Both the position numbers and the translations under genes were made by a program. Shown one piece after another: positions 40,521 to 52,547 of a stretch of 64,000 nucleotides of DNA. Numbering within the stretch: the stretch's first letter is position 1; each line of letters opens with the position of its first letter. The notes below the pieces were generated by a model. That model worked only from the letters and a program-made list of their open reading frames with translations. It did not search any database and had not been told where the DNA came from. This stretch comes from Polycyclovorans sp964425915 (GTDB taxonomy: Bacteria > Pseudomonadota > Gammaproteobacteria > Nevskiales > Nevskiaceae), in assembly GCA_964425915.1 (NCBI GenBank), contig CAYROO010000001.1, forward strand, positions 372,001 to 436,000, written 5' to 3'.

Positions 40521-41173
40521 TTAATGCCCCGCTCAAACGCGCCCACCATCCGGCGCAGAAGGAAGTCCGCCGCGAGGGCATCCTGGCGGCCGCGCGTGCG
40601 GGGCTGGCAACCACCCCCTACGAGCAGCTCAGCATGGCGGCGCTGGCCGACGCAGCCGGGATCGCCAAGGGCACGCTGTATCTTTATTTCCCGACCAAGG
40701 AAGCGCTGTTTCTCGGCGTGCTGGAAGCCGACTTCCGCGATGCCTTCGACGAGGTGGCGGCGTTGCTGACGCGGCGACCACGACCCGCCACCGCCGATGC
40801 CGTAGCCACGGTATTCGCACGGGTGATGGCGGCTCGGCCCCTGCTCCGCGACCTCGTCGGCCGCATGCATAGCGTGCTGGAGCACAACATCGGCTACGAC
40901 ACCGCGCGGCACTTCAAGACGGTGCTGCGCGATGGTGCGCTGCGTCTGGGCGCGGCGATCGAAGCCTGCCTGCCGGCGTTACCGCCAGGCGGCGGTGTCG
41001 AGACCGTGTTCGAAGCCCACGTGTTGATCGTCGGCTGGCAGCACGCCGCACACCCGGCGCCGGTGATTCGCGACGTGCAATCGGCGCCGGACCTGCAGAT
41101 GTTCCGGGCCGAATTCGAACCCCGATTTCAACGCAGCTTTGCCGCGCTGCTGCGCGGTCGTATCCACCCCTGA
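40514..41173 (+). CDS. TetR-family transcriptional regulator
   Basis: 219 residues. The N-terminal helix-turn-helix has ILAAARAGLATTPYEQLSMAALADAAGIAKGTLYLYFPTK split across two helices, ending in the conserved YLYFPTKEALF. The C-terminal part is a ligand-binding helical bundle. No Shine-Dalgarno precedes the ATG at 40514 and a candidate -10 box lies only 6 bp away, so the mRNA may be leaderless. It is 14 bp upstream of an SDR gene and so probably represses itself and that gene. Confidence 0.93.
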   Translation: MVINAPLKRAHHPAQKEVRREGILAAARAGLATTPYEQLSMAALADAAGIAKGTLYLYFPTKEALFLGVLEADFRDAFDEVAALLTRRPRPATADAVATVFARVMAARPLLRDLVGRMHSVLEHNIGYDTARHFKTVLRDGALRLGAAIEACLPALPPGGGVETVFEAHVLIVGWQHAAHPAPVIRDVQSAPDLQMFRAEFEPRFQRSFAALLRGRIHP

Positions 41174-41187
41174 ACCGGAGTACCCCG

Positions 41188-41957
41188 ATGGCAGATTCCT
41201 CTTTGAAAGGCATGACCGCGCTGGTCACCGGCGCTTCCAGCGGCCTCGGGGTGGACTTCGCCCGGGAACTGGCGTCGCGCGGCGCCAACCTGGTGTTGGT
41301 GGCCCGACGCGCGGAACTGCTGGACCAGCAGCGGGCGGCCCTGGTGGCCGAGCATGGCGTAGAAGTGCGCTGCGAAGTGGTCGACCTGTCAGAGGCGGCG
41401 GCCCGCGAGCAGTTGGCGCAGTCGCTGGCCGCCGCCGGGGTGAATGTCGACATCCTGATCAACAATGCCGGCTTCGGCGTGTTTGGAGATTTCCGCGAGG
41501 TGGATTGGGCGCGTACCGACAACATGCTGCAGCTCGACATCGTCGCCCTCACCCACCTCACCCGCCTGTTCATCAACGGCATGGTGTCCCGCGGCCGCGG
41601 CTACCTGATGCTGATCGCCTCCACCGGCGCCTTCCAGCCCTCGCCGGGCTATGCCGCCTATGCGGCAGCCAAGGCCTATGTGCTCAGCTTCGGCCACGCG
41701 CTGCACTTCGAGCTGCGCGGTACCGGCGTGTCCTGCACCACGGTCTGCCCCGGCGTTACCGCCACCGAGTTTCTGCAGGTCTCTGGCCAGAAGAAGACCT
41801 GGTACCACAAGGCCACCATGATGCCGAGCGCGACCGTCGCGCGCATGGCGGTCCGCCGCATGCTGGCGCGTCGCCCGGAGATCGTCACCGGCCTGATCAA
41901 CGCACTCAACGCCTTCCAGATGCGGTTCCTGCCTCGCCCGCTGATGGCCCGACTCGC

Positions 41958-41982
<25 letters not shown>
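41188..41982 (+). CDS. Short-chain dehydrogenase/reductase
   Basis: 264-residue classical SDR. Nucleotide-binding motif TGASSGLGVDFARELA, NNAG (NNAGFGVFGDF), catalytic Ser in MLIASTGAF and the YAAYAAAKAYV Tyr-Lys pair are all present. The overall pattern resembles DltE/YqjQ-type SDRs acting on lipids or ketones. The Arg after the first beta strands (VARRAE) favours NADPH. It follows tetR in an operon and its 3' end overlaps the convergent czcA by 25 bp. Confidence 0.92.
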
Positions 41983-45092
<3,110 letters not shown>

Positions 45093-45102
45093 GGTGGCGA
45101 CC

Positions 45103-46362
45103 TCAGTGATCGTGGCTGGCAGCGGACTTTTCGATCTCCGCCTTCAACAGAAAACTGTTGGCGGTGACGATCCGTGCGCCAGGCTCCACGCCAGACTGAA
45201 TCGCAATCCACTGATCATCGGCTGCGCCAAGCACCACCGGCTGGGCCTGATACCGCTCCGCTTCGACGAGGAAAACCGCAGGGCCATCTCGATAGGTCTG
45301 TACAGCCGTCCGCGGGATCACGCGATCGGCGGCCTGGCGGGCGACACTGACCCGCGCCGACGCCCATTGCCCCGGCACCCAATGGCCGTCCGCATTGTCG
45401 AGCACCACGCGAACGCGCACCGTCGGGGCATCGTCACTGATGGGCGCGATGTAATCGACCCGCCCTTCCCGCGGTGGATCATCATCATGGGCGACCAGGC
45501 GCACCCGCTGGCCCACAGCCAGCGCGGCTCGCTGCAGCGGAAACGCCTCGAACTCGGCCCATACCTGAGATACGTCAACGATCTCGAACAGCTGCTGATC
45601 ATTCACCGCCTCGCCCGGATGGACCGCCCGGCGCACCACGGTGCCGGCGATGGGCGCGCGCAGCGCATAGCGCTGGAGACTGTCATTGGCCTCCACCATC
45701 GCCAGCAGCTGTCCAGCCTGGACCTGAGTGCCCTCCTCCACTGACACCGATTTGACCAGGCCAGGAAACCGGGCGCGGAGGCTCCGGTGACGGCCCGAGG
45801 CTGGCACGATACGTCCCTGCAGCAGCACGGTTTGATCGATCTCACCTGGGCCGACCTCCGCGGTTTCAAGCCCCTGGGCCCTCGCCATGTTGGCCGGCAC
45901 TTCGACGCGCGCTTCGGGCGTGTCATAGCGCCAGCGATATTGACGCTCGCCATGGCGTGCCTCGACCGTCACGAAGAAGGAGTGAGGCTCCTCCACCGCC
46001 GTCGCGCTCCACAGTGCGTCATCCCGCGGCACCAGGCGAAGCCGGTCAAGCCGCCCGCCGGGCCGCCCATTGATCCGCTGCAGGGTCATTTCGAGCTGCA
46101 CCTGATGGGGTGGCAGCGGCACACCGTCCATTGCCGGGAACACCCGAAATAGCGGCGTCGGCCCTGACTCGTCGATCACCACCTCCAGCGAGAAGCCCGC
46201 CTCGCGCAGCAGACGACCGCCGTGTGGCCCTCGCTCCGGACTACCGGCCTCGGACACAGGCGCGTCATGGACGGGGTGGGAATCCGGCTCCGTCCTCTCG
46301 CCGCACGCCGCCAGCGCGAAGGTCATCACCATCAGGGGGATCAGTAGGGACTTCGCATTCAT
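45103..46362 (-). CDS. czcB: Efflux RND periplasmic adaptor, CzcB type
   Basis: 419-residue periplasmic adaptor linking CzcA to the outer-membrane channel. N-terminal lipoprotein signal (VMTFALAAC, lipid Cys about residue 20), then a CzcB-type N-domain with HGGRLL, which may bind metal. The barrel-sandwich hybrid (GLVKSVSVEEGTQVQAGQLL ... ALRAPIAGTVVRRAVHPGEAV) and a C-terminal beta region follow. It ends in AASHDH, a His-rich end. Its ATG overlaps the czcC stop (ATGA). Confidence 0.92.
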   Translation of the reverse strand: MNAKSLLIPLMVMTFALAACGERTEPDSHPVHDAPVSEAGSPERGPHGGRLLREAGFSLEVVIDESGPTPLFRVFPAMDGVPLPPHQVQLEMTLQRINGRPGGRLDRLRLVPRDDALWSATAVEEPHSFFVTVEARHGERQYRWRYDTPEARVEVPANMARAQGLETAEVGPGEIDQTVLLQGRIVPASGRHRSLRARFPGLVKSVSVEEGTQVQAGQLLAMVEANDSLQRYALRAPIAGTVVRRAVHPGEAVNDQQLFEIVDVSQVWAEFEAFPLQRAALAVGQRVRLVAHDDDPPREGRVDYIAPISDDAPTVRVRVVLDNADGHWVPGQWASARVSVARQAADRVIPRTAVQTYRDGPAVFLVEAERYQAQPVVLGAADDQWIAIQSGVEPGARIVTANSFLLKAEIEKSAASHDH

Positions 46363-47663
46363 GGCGATGCTCCGGTATCGGCCGCAGGGTTCTGGGCGGC
46401 GGCCAGTGGTGCGCCGGTCAGGCGCTCGATTTCGAGGCGAAAGCCGTGCGCTGCGGCGGCCGCGTCAATCAGCGCGCGGCGAAGGTCAATCAACTCTCGC
46501 TGGGCGGCAGTCCATTCGAGATAGCTATACCGCCCCGCCTTCCAGGCGGCCTCGGTCTCGGCAAGTGCCAAAGTCATCTGCGGCAGCATGGTGCGCTGTA
46601 GCGCATCGGCCTCGGTGATGCTGTGCTGCAGTTCCTGCAGCAAGGTGAACAGGGTGGCCTCGGTCTCGATGCGAAAAGCCGCCCGCTCTTCCGCGATCTG
46701 ATCTCTGAGCGCGCGCGCTTCGACCATGGCGGGTTGCGCCCGGCGCGCCGCGAACAAGGGCAGCGATACCCCGGCCACCCAGGCCATCTCATCAGTCGCC
46801 TCAAAGCGCCGGAGCCCAGCCGACACCGCGACCTCGCCTGCGGCGCGGCCTTCAGCCACCCGCAACAAAGCCTCCTGCTGCCGTGCCCGCGTGGCGAACT
46901 GCAGTAGATCAGCCCCCTCCGACAGACGCGTCAGCAACGCCGCTTCCGACGGCACGGTGGGCAAGGTCAGCAGCGCGGCCTCCACCGCGCCGAAATCGGC
47001 GTCACGGGCACCCCACAGCGCCGCCAGACGACGGCGCGAGGCGATGCGTTCGTGTTCCGCATGCTCTTCGTCGATGCGCACCCTCGCCAGGGCAATCTGA
47101 GCGCGACTGCGCTCTGCCGCAGGCACTCGGCCAGCTGCCGCCTGGCGATCGACCTCGCGAACGGTCTGCTCAGCGAGCGCCGTGGCCGCACGGGCCAGCT
47201 GTAGCTTGTGTTGATCGGCAGCGGCATGAATGAAGCGACGCCCCACCTCCGCCACCTGATCCAGTTGCGCGATCGCGTGCTCGACCTCGATCAGGTCGCG
47301 ATCCGCCCGCGCACTGCCGCGGCGGCGGTCGGATTGCTGCCCCAGTTCGATCACCTGCGATAGCGCCAGGGTGGTCTCTGCATCGACCAGCCCGCGGCGC
47401 GATCCGCTGCCCAGAACATTTTCCAGATCGATTGCAGCCATGGGCGCCGGCGCCTGCCCGGCGCGCTCGATACGCGCGGCCTGCGCGGCGCGGCGCAGCG
47501 GAAATACCTGTAACGCCGGGCTGCTGGCCAGAGTCCGCGCGACGGCGTCGTGATAGCGCAGCGGCGGCAGCGCCCCATCAACCTGCCCGCTGTCGGCGGC
47601 GGCCATGCCGATCGACAACAGCGCTGCCAGCGCAGCACCTTGCCGTATCCTTGAAACCCACAT
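46359..47663 (-). CDS. czcC: TolC-family outer-membrane channel, CzcC type
   Basis: 434 residues. A cleavable signal (ALLSIGMAAA) precedes two outer-membrane efflux domains made mostly of long Ala/Arg/Glu-rich helices, as in CzcC. The stretch PAPMAAIDLENVLGSG with the following ETTLALSQVIELGQQSDRR is family-typical. The ATG at 47663 (MWVSRIR) is chosen; an upstream ATG adds ten residues. First gene of czcCBA; the His-rich exported protein gene lies 102 bp upstream on the same strand. Confidence 0.9.
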   Translation of the reverse strand: MWVSRIRQGAALAALLSIGMAAADSGQVDGALPPLRYHDAVARTLASSPALQVFPLRRAAQAARIERAGQAPAPMAAIDLENVLGSGSRRGLVDAETTLALSQVIELGQQSDRRRGSARADRDLIEVEHAIAQLDQVAEVGRRFIHAAADQHKLQLARAATALAEQTVREVDRQAAAGRVPAAERSRAQIALARVRIDEEHAEHERIASRRRLAALWGARDADFGAVEAALLTLPTVPSEAALLTRLSEGADLLQFATRARQQEALLRVAEGRAAGEVAVSAGLRRFEATDEMAWVAGVSLPLFAARRAQPAMVEARALRDQIAEERAAFRIETEATLFTLLQELQHSITEADALQRTMLPQMTLALAETEAAWKAGRYSYLEWTAAQRELIDLRRALIDAAAAAHGFRLEIERLTGAPLAAAQNPAADTGASP

Positions 47664-47765
47664 GATCAGTTCTCGTTTGCGCCCCAGAACCATCGGGACG
47701 TGTCGCGCACAGCGACGTCACGGGCAACCGCAGCGCGGTTGTCCGGCGAAATAGCGAAACGAGGA

Positions 47766-48179
47766 CTAGCGCGGCGGTGCCTGGGACGGCGGCGTCAGTG
47801 CAAACGGCGACAACCCGCGCGCGCGGCATGCGGCGCGCGGCACGCCGCACCAGCCGATGATGGGCAACGCCAAAACCCACCCTGCAAGCGGAACCGCAGC
47901 GACCACAACGGCGTCCGGCAGCCACTTGGCAAAACCGGCCTTGAGGGTATCCGCCTCAACATCGAGATGCGACAGATCGCCGTGACCGTCAGCGAGATGG
48001 TTATGGGCGTCGGGATGAAGCAGCCCGACATGCCAATCTCCGACTGCAGTGAGCAGGCCCGCATCCGACGGCCCGCTACCGGAGATGTGCTGGTGATGAT
48101 GCAAGCCCAACAACTGCGACAGCAGCAGCGCAGCGATACACAGGAATACCAGCCCGGAATGGTGAGGACGTCGCAACAT
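47766..48179 (-). CDS. Exported histidine-rich protein upstream of czcCBA
   Basis: 137 residues. After a hydrophobic N-terminus (GLVFLCIAALLLSQLLG) come HHHQH, then HVGLLHPDAHNHLADGHGD and LSHLD, about a dozen histidines in roughly 50 residues, followed by a second hydrophobic stretch (AVVVAAVPLAGWVLALPIIGW). It is probably inner-membrane or periplasmic, exposing a metal-binding region. Together with czcCBA it suggests a divalent metal buffer or sensor for the pump. No named family recognised. Confidence 0.7.
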   Translation of the reverse strand: MLRRPHHSGLVFLCIAALLLSQLLGLHHHQHISGSGPSDAGLLTAVGDWHVGLLHPDAHNHLADGHGDLSHLDVEADTLKAGFAKWLPDAVVVAAVPLAGWVLALPIIGWCGVPRAACRARGLSPFALTPPSQAPPR

Positions 48180-48267
48180 GCCGAGACCCTATCACGGGCG
48201 TCGCTGGTACGGGCGAACCTGTCACAACGTTCACGTCGACAACCGGCCGGCCGAGCCGCCCGCACCG

Positions 48268-49467
48268 TCACAGAGGTGTCGGCAACAGGGCTGTCAGACC
48301 GAACGCCAGCACCACGGCCCAGGACGGCAGACGCGCCACGGTCAGCAGCACCAGGGCCAGCAAGGCCAGCAGCAGGTCGGCAACGTCGCCAATGGCGCTG
48401 ACCCAGACCGGGTCGACAAACGCCGCCAGCAACAGGCCAACCACGGCCGCGTTGACGCCCGGCACGGCGCGGCGCAAGGCATGCCCCTGCCGCAACTCGG
48501 CCCACAGCGGCAACACGCCCAGCACCAGCAAGGCGCCCGGAAGGAAGATCGCCAGCAATGCCAGCATGGCGCCCAACACCCCGCCGGGTCCCACAGTCGA
48601 AAGGCTGCCGAGGTAGGCGGCAAAGGCGAACAATGGGCCGGGGATCCCCTGTGCGGCACCATAACCGGCGACGAAGTCGGCTTCGGTGATGGCACCGGGG
48701 GTCACCATCTCTGCCTGCAACAACGGCAGCACCACATGGCCGCCCCCGAACACCAAGGCGCCGGCCCGGTAGAAGCCATCGACCACGGCCAAGGCCCCGC
48801 CACCAACCGCGGCGAACAGCGGCAAACCGATCAGCAGCAGCAGGTACAAGGTCACCAGCACCTGTCCCGCTCGGCGGCGCAGTGGTACGTGCAAGGCCAC
48901 TGCCGCGGGCGCGTCGCCATGAGTGCGCAGCAGCAAGCCCGCCAAACCCGCCACCGCGATCACCGCCAACTGGGTGCTCACGCCGGGTGACAGCAGCATC
49001 GCAGCGGCGGCGACCAGGGCGATCAAGCGGCGGGGCCCATCGGGGCACAAGGTTCGCCCCATCCCCCACAGCGCCTGCGCCACCACCGCCACGGCCACCA
49101 GCTTCAGTCCATGCCAGTCCGGCGTCGTCCCACTGGCAGCCTGTTGTTGCACCAGCAGGGCGAACAGAGTCAGCAGCAGTGCCGACGGCAGGGTGAATCC
49201 CAGCCAGGCGCCCAGGGCGCCCAGGGGACCGGCGCGCATCAGGCCCAAGGCCATGCCGACCTGACTGCTGGCCGGCCCCGGGAGCAGCTGGCAGATCGCC
49301 ACCACCTCGGCATAGGCCGCGTCCGACAGCCAGCGCAGACGCAGAACCAAAACCTCGCGGAAATAGCCGAGATGCGCCACCGGGCCGCCGAAGCTGGTGA
49401 GTCCAAGCCGCAGGAATACCCAGAACACTTCAGCGGCAGATCCCGAGGCTGGCGATCCGGCAGTCAT
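48268..49467 (-). CDS. chrA: Chromate transporter ChrA
   Basis: 399-residue CHR-family inner-membrane protein that exports chromate. Two homologous halves, each with the pattern LGLTSFGGPVAHLGYF (N-half) and ALVFGGGHVVLPLLQAEM (C-half), followed by AYAEVVAICQLLPGPASSQVGMALG or VAGYGAAQGIPGPLFAFA segments split across helices. The length is that of the long two-domain form. It starts at the ATG at 49467, 8 bp after the redoxin gene, so it is probably cotranscribed with it. Confidence 0.94.
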   Translation of the reverse strand: MTAGSPASGSAAEVFWVFLRLGLTSFGGPVAHLGYFREVLVLRLRWLSDAAYAEVVAICQLLPGPASSQVGMALGLMRAGPLGALGAWLGFTLPSALLLTLFALLVQQQAASGTTPDWHGLKLVAVAVVAQALWGMGRTLCPDGPRRLIALVAAAAMLLSPGVSTQLAVIAVAGLAGLLLRTHGDAPAAVALHVPLRRRAGQVLVTLYLLLLIGLPLFAAVGGGALAVVDGFYRAGALVFGGGHVVLPLLQAEMVTPGAITEADFVAGYGAAQGIPGPLFAFAAYLGSLSTVGPGGVLGAMLALLAIFLPGALLVLGVLPLWAELRQGHALRRAVPGVNAAVVGLLLAAFVDPVWVSAIGDVADLLLALLALVLLTVARLPSWAVVLAFGLTALLPTPL

Positions 49468-49475
49468 GGCGGGTT

Positions 49476-50315
49476 TCAGAGTCCAGCGGCATCCAGCGCA
49501 GCGAGGAAGGCTGCTGGCTCGGGCCGGACACGATAGTTGGCGGTGAGATCGCTGTAGACGATCCGGCCGCCCGGCGCCGTGATCAGCACGGTCGGCATCG
49601 GGACGTCGGCGTCATACCCCAACAGCTCGAAGCCGGCCGGCAGCCCGCCACGATCGAGAATGCCCAGCTGGCGCGCGGCACGATTGTCGACATCCCGCAA
49701 GAAGCGCATGGGCGCATCGAAGCGCTGGGCCAAGCTGCGGCTGTGATCCTGCGGCTGCGGACTCACGAGGTGGACCGCCACGCCGCGCGCCGCCAGCCGC
49801 CGGTAGTCGGCCGCCACTTCGCGAATCTGTGCCATGCATAGCGGACACCAGTTGCCGCGGAAGAACAGCCAGAGCGCGGGCGATGTGGTGAGCGCGCGAC
49901 TGTCGATGCCCGCACCGTCCAGGGTTTCCAGTTCGAACGCCGGTAGCACAGCGCCCGGCGCCAAGGCCTCGGTGGCGCGGTCGCCGAATCGCGAATACCA
50001 GGACAGGTACAACCAGGTCAGCAGCACGCCGTTAGTGGCCGCCACCAGGGCCGGCCACCACGACAGCGCGTCGAACAGCGCGATCACCGTGCCGGCACCG
50101 CCGAGCCCCAGCAGCCAGCCAGGCCACTCCGCGGTCCGCGCCACCGACGCCAGAAAGATGCGCCCGAAGAACAGCAGCGGCGGGGTGGACGCCAGCACCA
50201 CGCCCCACCACCCCAGGCGCCCCGGATCACCCGCAAGCATCACGCCGGCGCCGATCAGTCCGGCTGCAGTGGCAGCCAGATAGACCGAGATAAACACTGC
50301 CTTCAGTCGATGCAT
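49476..50315 (-). CDS. Membrane-anchored redoxin (AhpC/TSA-like)
   Basis: 279 residues. Three to four N-terminal hydrophobic helices (residues about 1-115) are followed by a thioredoxin-fold peroxiredoxin-like domain: LPAFELETLDG, ALWLFFRGNWCPLCMAQIREVAADYRR with CPLC as active site, and VPMPTVLITAPGGRIVYSDLTANYRVRPEP. The start at the ATG at 50315 is preferred; upstream in-frame codons add fourteen residues. Cellular side of the domain uncertain. Between a thiolase-like gene (26 bp) and chrA (8 bp). Confidence 0.82.
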   Translation of the reverse strand: MHRLKAVFISVYLAATAAGLIGAGVMLAGDPGRLGWWGVVLASTPPLLFFGRIFLASVARTAEWPGWLLGLGGAGTVIALFDALSWWPALVAATNGVLLTWLYLSWYSRFGDRATEALAPGAVLPAFELETLDGAGIDSRALTTSPALWLFFRGNWCPLCMAQIREVAADYRRLAARGVAVHLVSPQPQDHSRSLAQRFDAPMRFLRDVDNRAARQLGILDRGGLPAGFELLGYDADVPMPTVLITAPGGRIVYSDLTANYRVRPEPAAFLAALDAAGL

Positions 50316-50341
50316 GCGCGCGTCTCCAGGCTGCGTCCTGC

Positions 50342-51853
50342 TCAGGCGAACGCCCATCCCAGGCGCTTGTCGTCGAGCCGGCTGACAACCCCTGCAGCGC
50401 CGACTGGGCTTTCGGCAGGCTGCATCAATCGGGCAAGGGCGTCCACATCTGATGCCGGTACTCGGGCCATCAGGCGACGACCGTCCGGGGTGCGGGCCAC
50501 CACGGTGCCGAACTCGGGTACCGGATCACGGCCGTACATCACGGTGAAGGTCTCCAGCACCGCCGGCCCCGCGTAGTCCGCCGCCAGCTCAGGAATCACG
50601 CCACGATGCAGGTCTGCCGCTGCCTGCACACTGGGCTCGGCGCCTCGGAAGCGGTCCTCCGCGTCCGGCACCGAGGCCAGCACCACGCTGTGATGCTTGG
50701 TCACATACTCGCCTTGGCCGTACAGCAGTCCCGGCGCGGCGCCACCTTCGCGCAGGCGGCGCACCATCGCCACCGCAGCGTGGGTCATGTAGTTGTTGAG
50801 CGGGGCGCCAAAGCTGTTCATCCCGCCGGTGACCGTCATCGCCGCATCGGCCGACAGCTTGAGCGTCCTGCGCGCCATCTTCGGCACGCAGGGGAAGCAG
50901 CTGTAAAGCTCCATCGCCTGAAACACCGCGGCATCACCGCCCAGCCGTTGCAGTACCGTTTCCAGCACCGCATCCATCGCCGTGGAGCGATGGTAGACGT
51001 CGCGTTCCAGGTAGTCGCGTGGCTCGCGCGCGTGGGCACCCCCCCAGACGTGAATGCACTTCGACTCGGGAACACCCAGTTCGCGTGCCCGCGCCAGGTT
51101 GGTCATCAGCAGGCCGGCGCCCTGGTTCACCAGCGGGTTGGCCACCATACGCTTGGTATAGGGCCAGGCCACCCAGCGATTGCGGTCACTGGGTGTGGCG
51201 ATGTCGTCGGCGCCGAGCACCGTCGTTGACCACGCAGCCGGCTGGGTTGCCGCCACCTCGCTGAAGGCACTCCAGATCGCGGCACTCTCGGCCAGCGCCT
51301 CTGCGGGCGTCTGCTTCTGCGCCGCCACGAAAGCGTTCTCGAACAGGGGGTAGACCTGGGCGGGCTGGATCAGGCCATGGGCAATCGCGGTCGCCGACAC
51401 CAGCTCACGCCCGGTCGGAATGGTGGCCTTGGGATCCCGGTGTGGCCACGGCAACTGGACACCAGCCTTCCAGGCCGCCGCCGTCGTGTGTGAAGCCTCG
51501 CCACCGACAATGGCGACCACACCCGCCTCACCCCGCTGAATGCGCAGCGCCGCCTCATGGATGTAGCGCACCGGCGTTTCGCCGCCGTCCTCACTGTAGC
51601 GGCGTGCGCCCTGCGGCAGCCCCAGATGCCAGGCCAGCAGTCCCGGAGTATCGAGGTACGGCCAGGAAATCTCCTTGACCACATCCAGCGCATCGCACTG
51701 GGCCAGGAGCGCTGCCCCTGCATCCTGCTCGGCGCGGCGCAGCGCTTCCGCCATCAGCGCAATCGGCTCCATGCCTTCCATCGGCGTGTTGGGACGGTCG
51801 ACGACTTCGCCAACACCGACAATGACGGGAAGGCGATCTGCGGGAAGCGGCAT
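50342..51853 (-). CDS. Thiolase-superfamily acetyl-CoA acetyltransferase-like protein
   Basis: 503 residues with a thiolase fold of the SCP2-thiolase-like branch. The N-terminus PVIVGVGEVVDRP, the GEAGVVAIVGGEASHT block, and the later AMELYSCFPCVPKMA and VTGGMNSFGAPLNNYMTHA are typical of a proteobacterial group annotated as acetyl-CoA acetyltransferase. A Cys-Phe-Pro-Cys pair replaces the usual catalytic Cys context, and the C-terminal OB-like domain (VLETFTVMYGRDPVPEFG) is characteristic. ATG at 51853 chosen over a GTG six bases upstream. Exact reaction unproved. Confidence 0.82.
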   Translation of the reverse strand: MPLPADRLPVIVGVGEVVDRPNTPMEGMEPIALMAEALRRAEQDAGAALLAQCDALDVVKEISWPYLDTPGLLAWHLGLPQGARRYSEDGGETPVRYIHEAALRIQRGEAGVVAIVGGEASHTTAAAWKAGVQLPWPHRDPKATIPTGRELVSATAIAHGLIQPAQVYPLFENAFVAAQKQTPAEALAESAAIWSAFSEVAATQPAAWSTTVLGADDIATPSDRNRWVAWPYTKRMVANPLVNQGAGLLMTNLARARELGVPESKCIHVWGGAHAREPRDYLERDVYHRSTAMDAVLETVLQRLGGDAAVFQAMELYSCFPCVPKMARRTLKLSADAAMTVTGGMNSFGAPLNNYMTHAAVAMVRRLREGGAAPGLLYGQGEYVTKHHSVVLASVPDAEDRFRGAEPSVQAAADLHRGVIPELAADYAGPAVLETFTVMYGRDPVPEFGTVVARTPDGRRLMARVPASDVDALARLMQPAESPVGAAGVVSRLDDKRLGWAFA

Positions 51854-51977
51854 GGGCACTCAACCAATTCAGGACGTGAAGGGCGAGACCGTACACCGGG
51901 GCGCCCCTCAAGGCCATCGGGAATCCGGATTCCCAGTCAGGGCGTCACGCCGGACCGGCCGCAGGCACAATACCGCC

Positions 51978-52547
51978 ATGACCGTTTCCGACAACCGCCG
52001 CCGACTGTTGAAGCTGGCCGCCCCGCTGGCGCTGGCAGCCAGTGGCTGGGCGCGAACGGCAGCGGCGATGCAGCTGCCACCGGGCATCGGCCCGGGCGAT
52101 CCAGCGCCGGACATTGCAGGTCCCAGCCTGCACGGACCGGCGATCCGCCTGTCGGACCTGCGCGGACGCGTGGTGCTGGTCGATTTCTGGGCCTCGTTCT
52201 GCGGGCCGTGCATCCAGGCCATGCCGGAACTCGATGGCATCCGCAGCGAGCTGCATCGCCTGGGCTGGCGGGACCAGTTCGAGATTCTCGGGGTTGGCGT
52301 GGACGACGAGATCGAGAAGGCCGAAGCCTTCCTCAAGCGGGTGCCCGTCACCTACCCCGTGCTCAGCGACATGCTGGGCATCGCCTCACGCCGCTACGGC
52401 GTCTGGCGGCTGCCAGCCAGCTACCTGATCGATGTCGACGGCCGGGCCTTCCGCGTCTACCACGGCTTCGGCGACACCTTCGCCGCCGACATCCTCAAGA
52501 ACGCGGCGCTGCTGTTGCAGCGCGCGTTTCCAGGGCGGCGGGGCTAG
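51978..52547 (+). CDS. Exported TlpA-like thioredoxin-fold protein
   Basis: 189 residues. The N-terminus DNRRRLLKLAAPLALAASGW is a Tat-like twin-arginine signal. The mature part is a TlpA/ResA-type thiol-disulfide protein with GDPAPDIAGPSLHG, active site WASFCGPC (Cys75 and Cys78), a long helix insert (DDEIEKAEAFLKR) and the cis-Pro region YGVWRLPASYLID. Likely periplasmic, reducing disulfides on cytochrome c or other exported proteins. The last 4 bp overlap the convergent lipoprotein gene. Confidence 0.88.
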   Translation: MTVSDNRRRLLKLAAPLALAASGWARTAAAMQLPPGIGPGDPAPDIAGPSLHGPAIRLSDLRGRVVLVDFWASFCGPCIQAMPELDGIRSELHRLGWRDQFEILGVGVDDEIEKAEAFLKRVPVTYPVLSDMLGIASRRYGVWRLPASYLIDVDGRAFRVYHGFGDTFAADILKNAALLLQRAFPGRRG

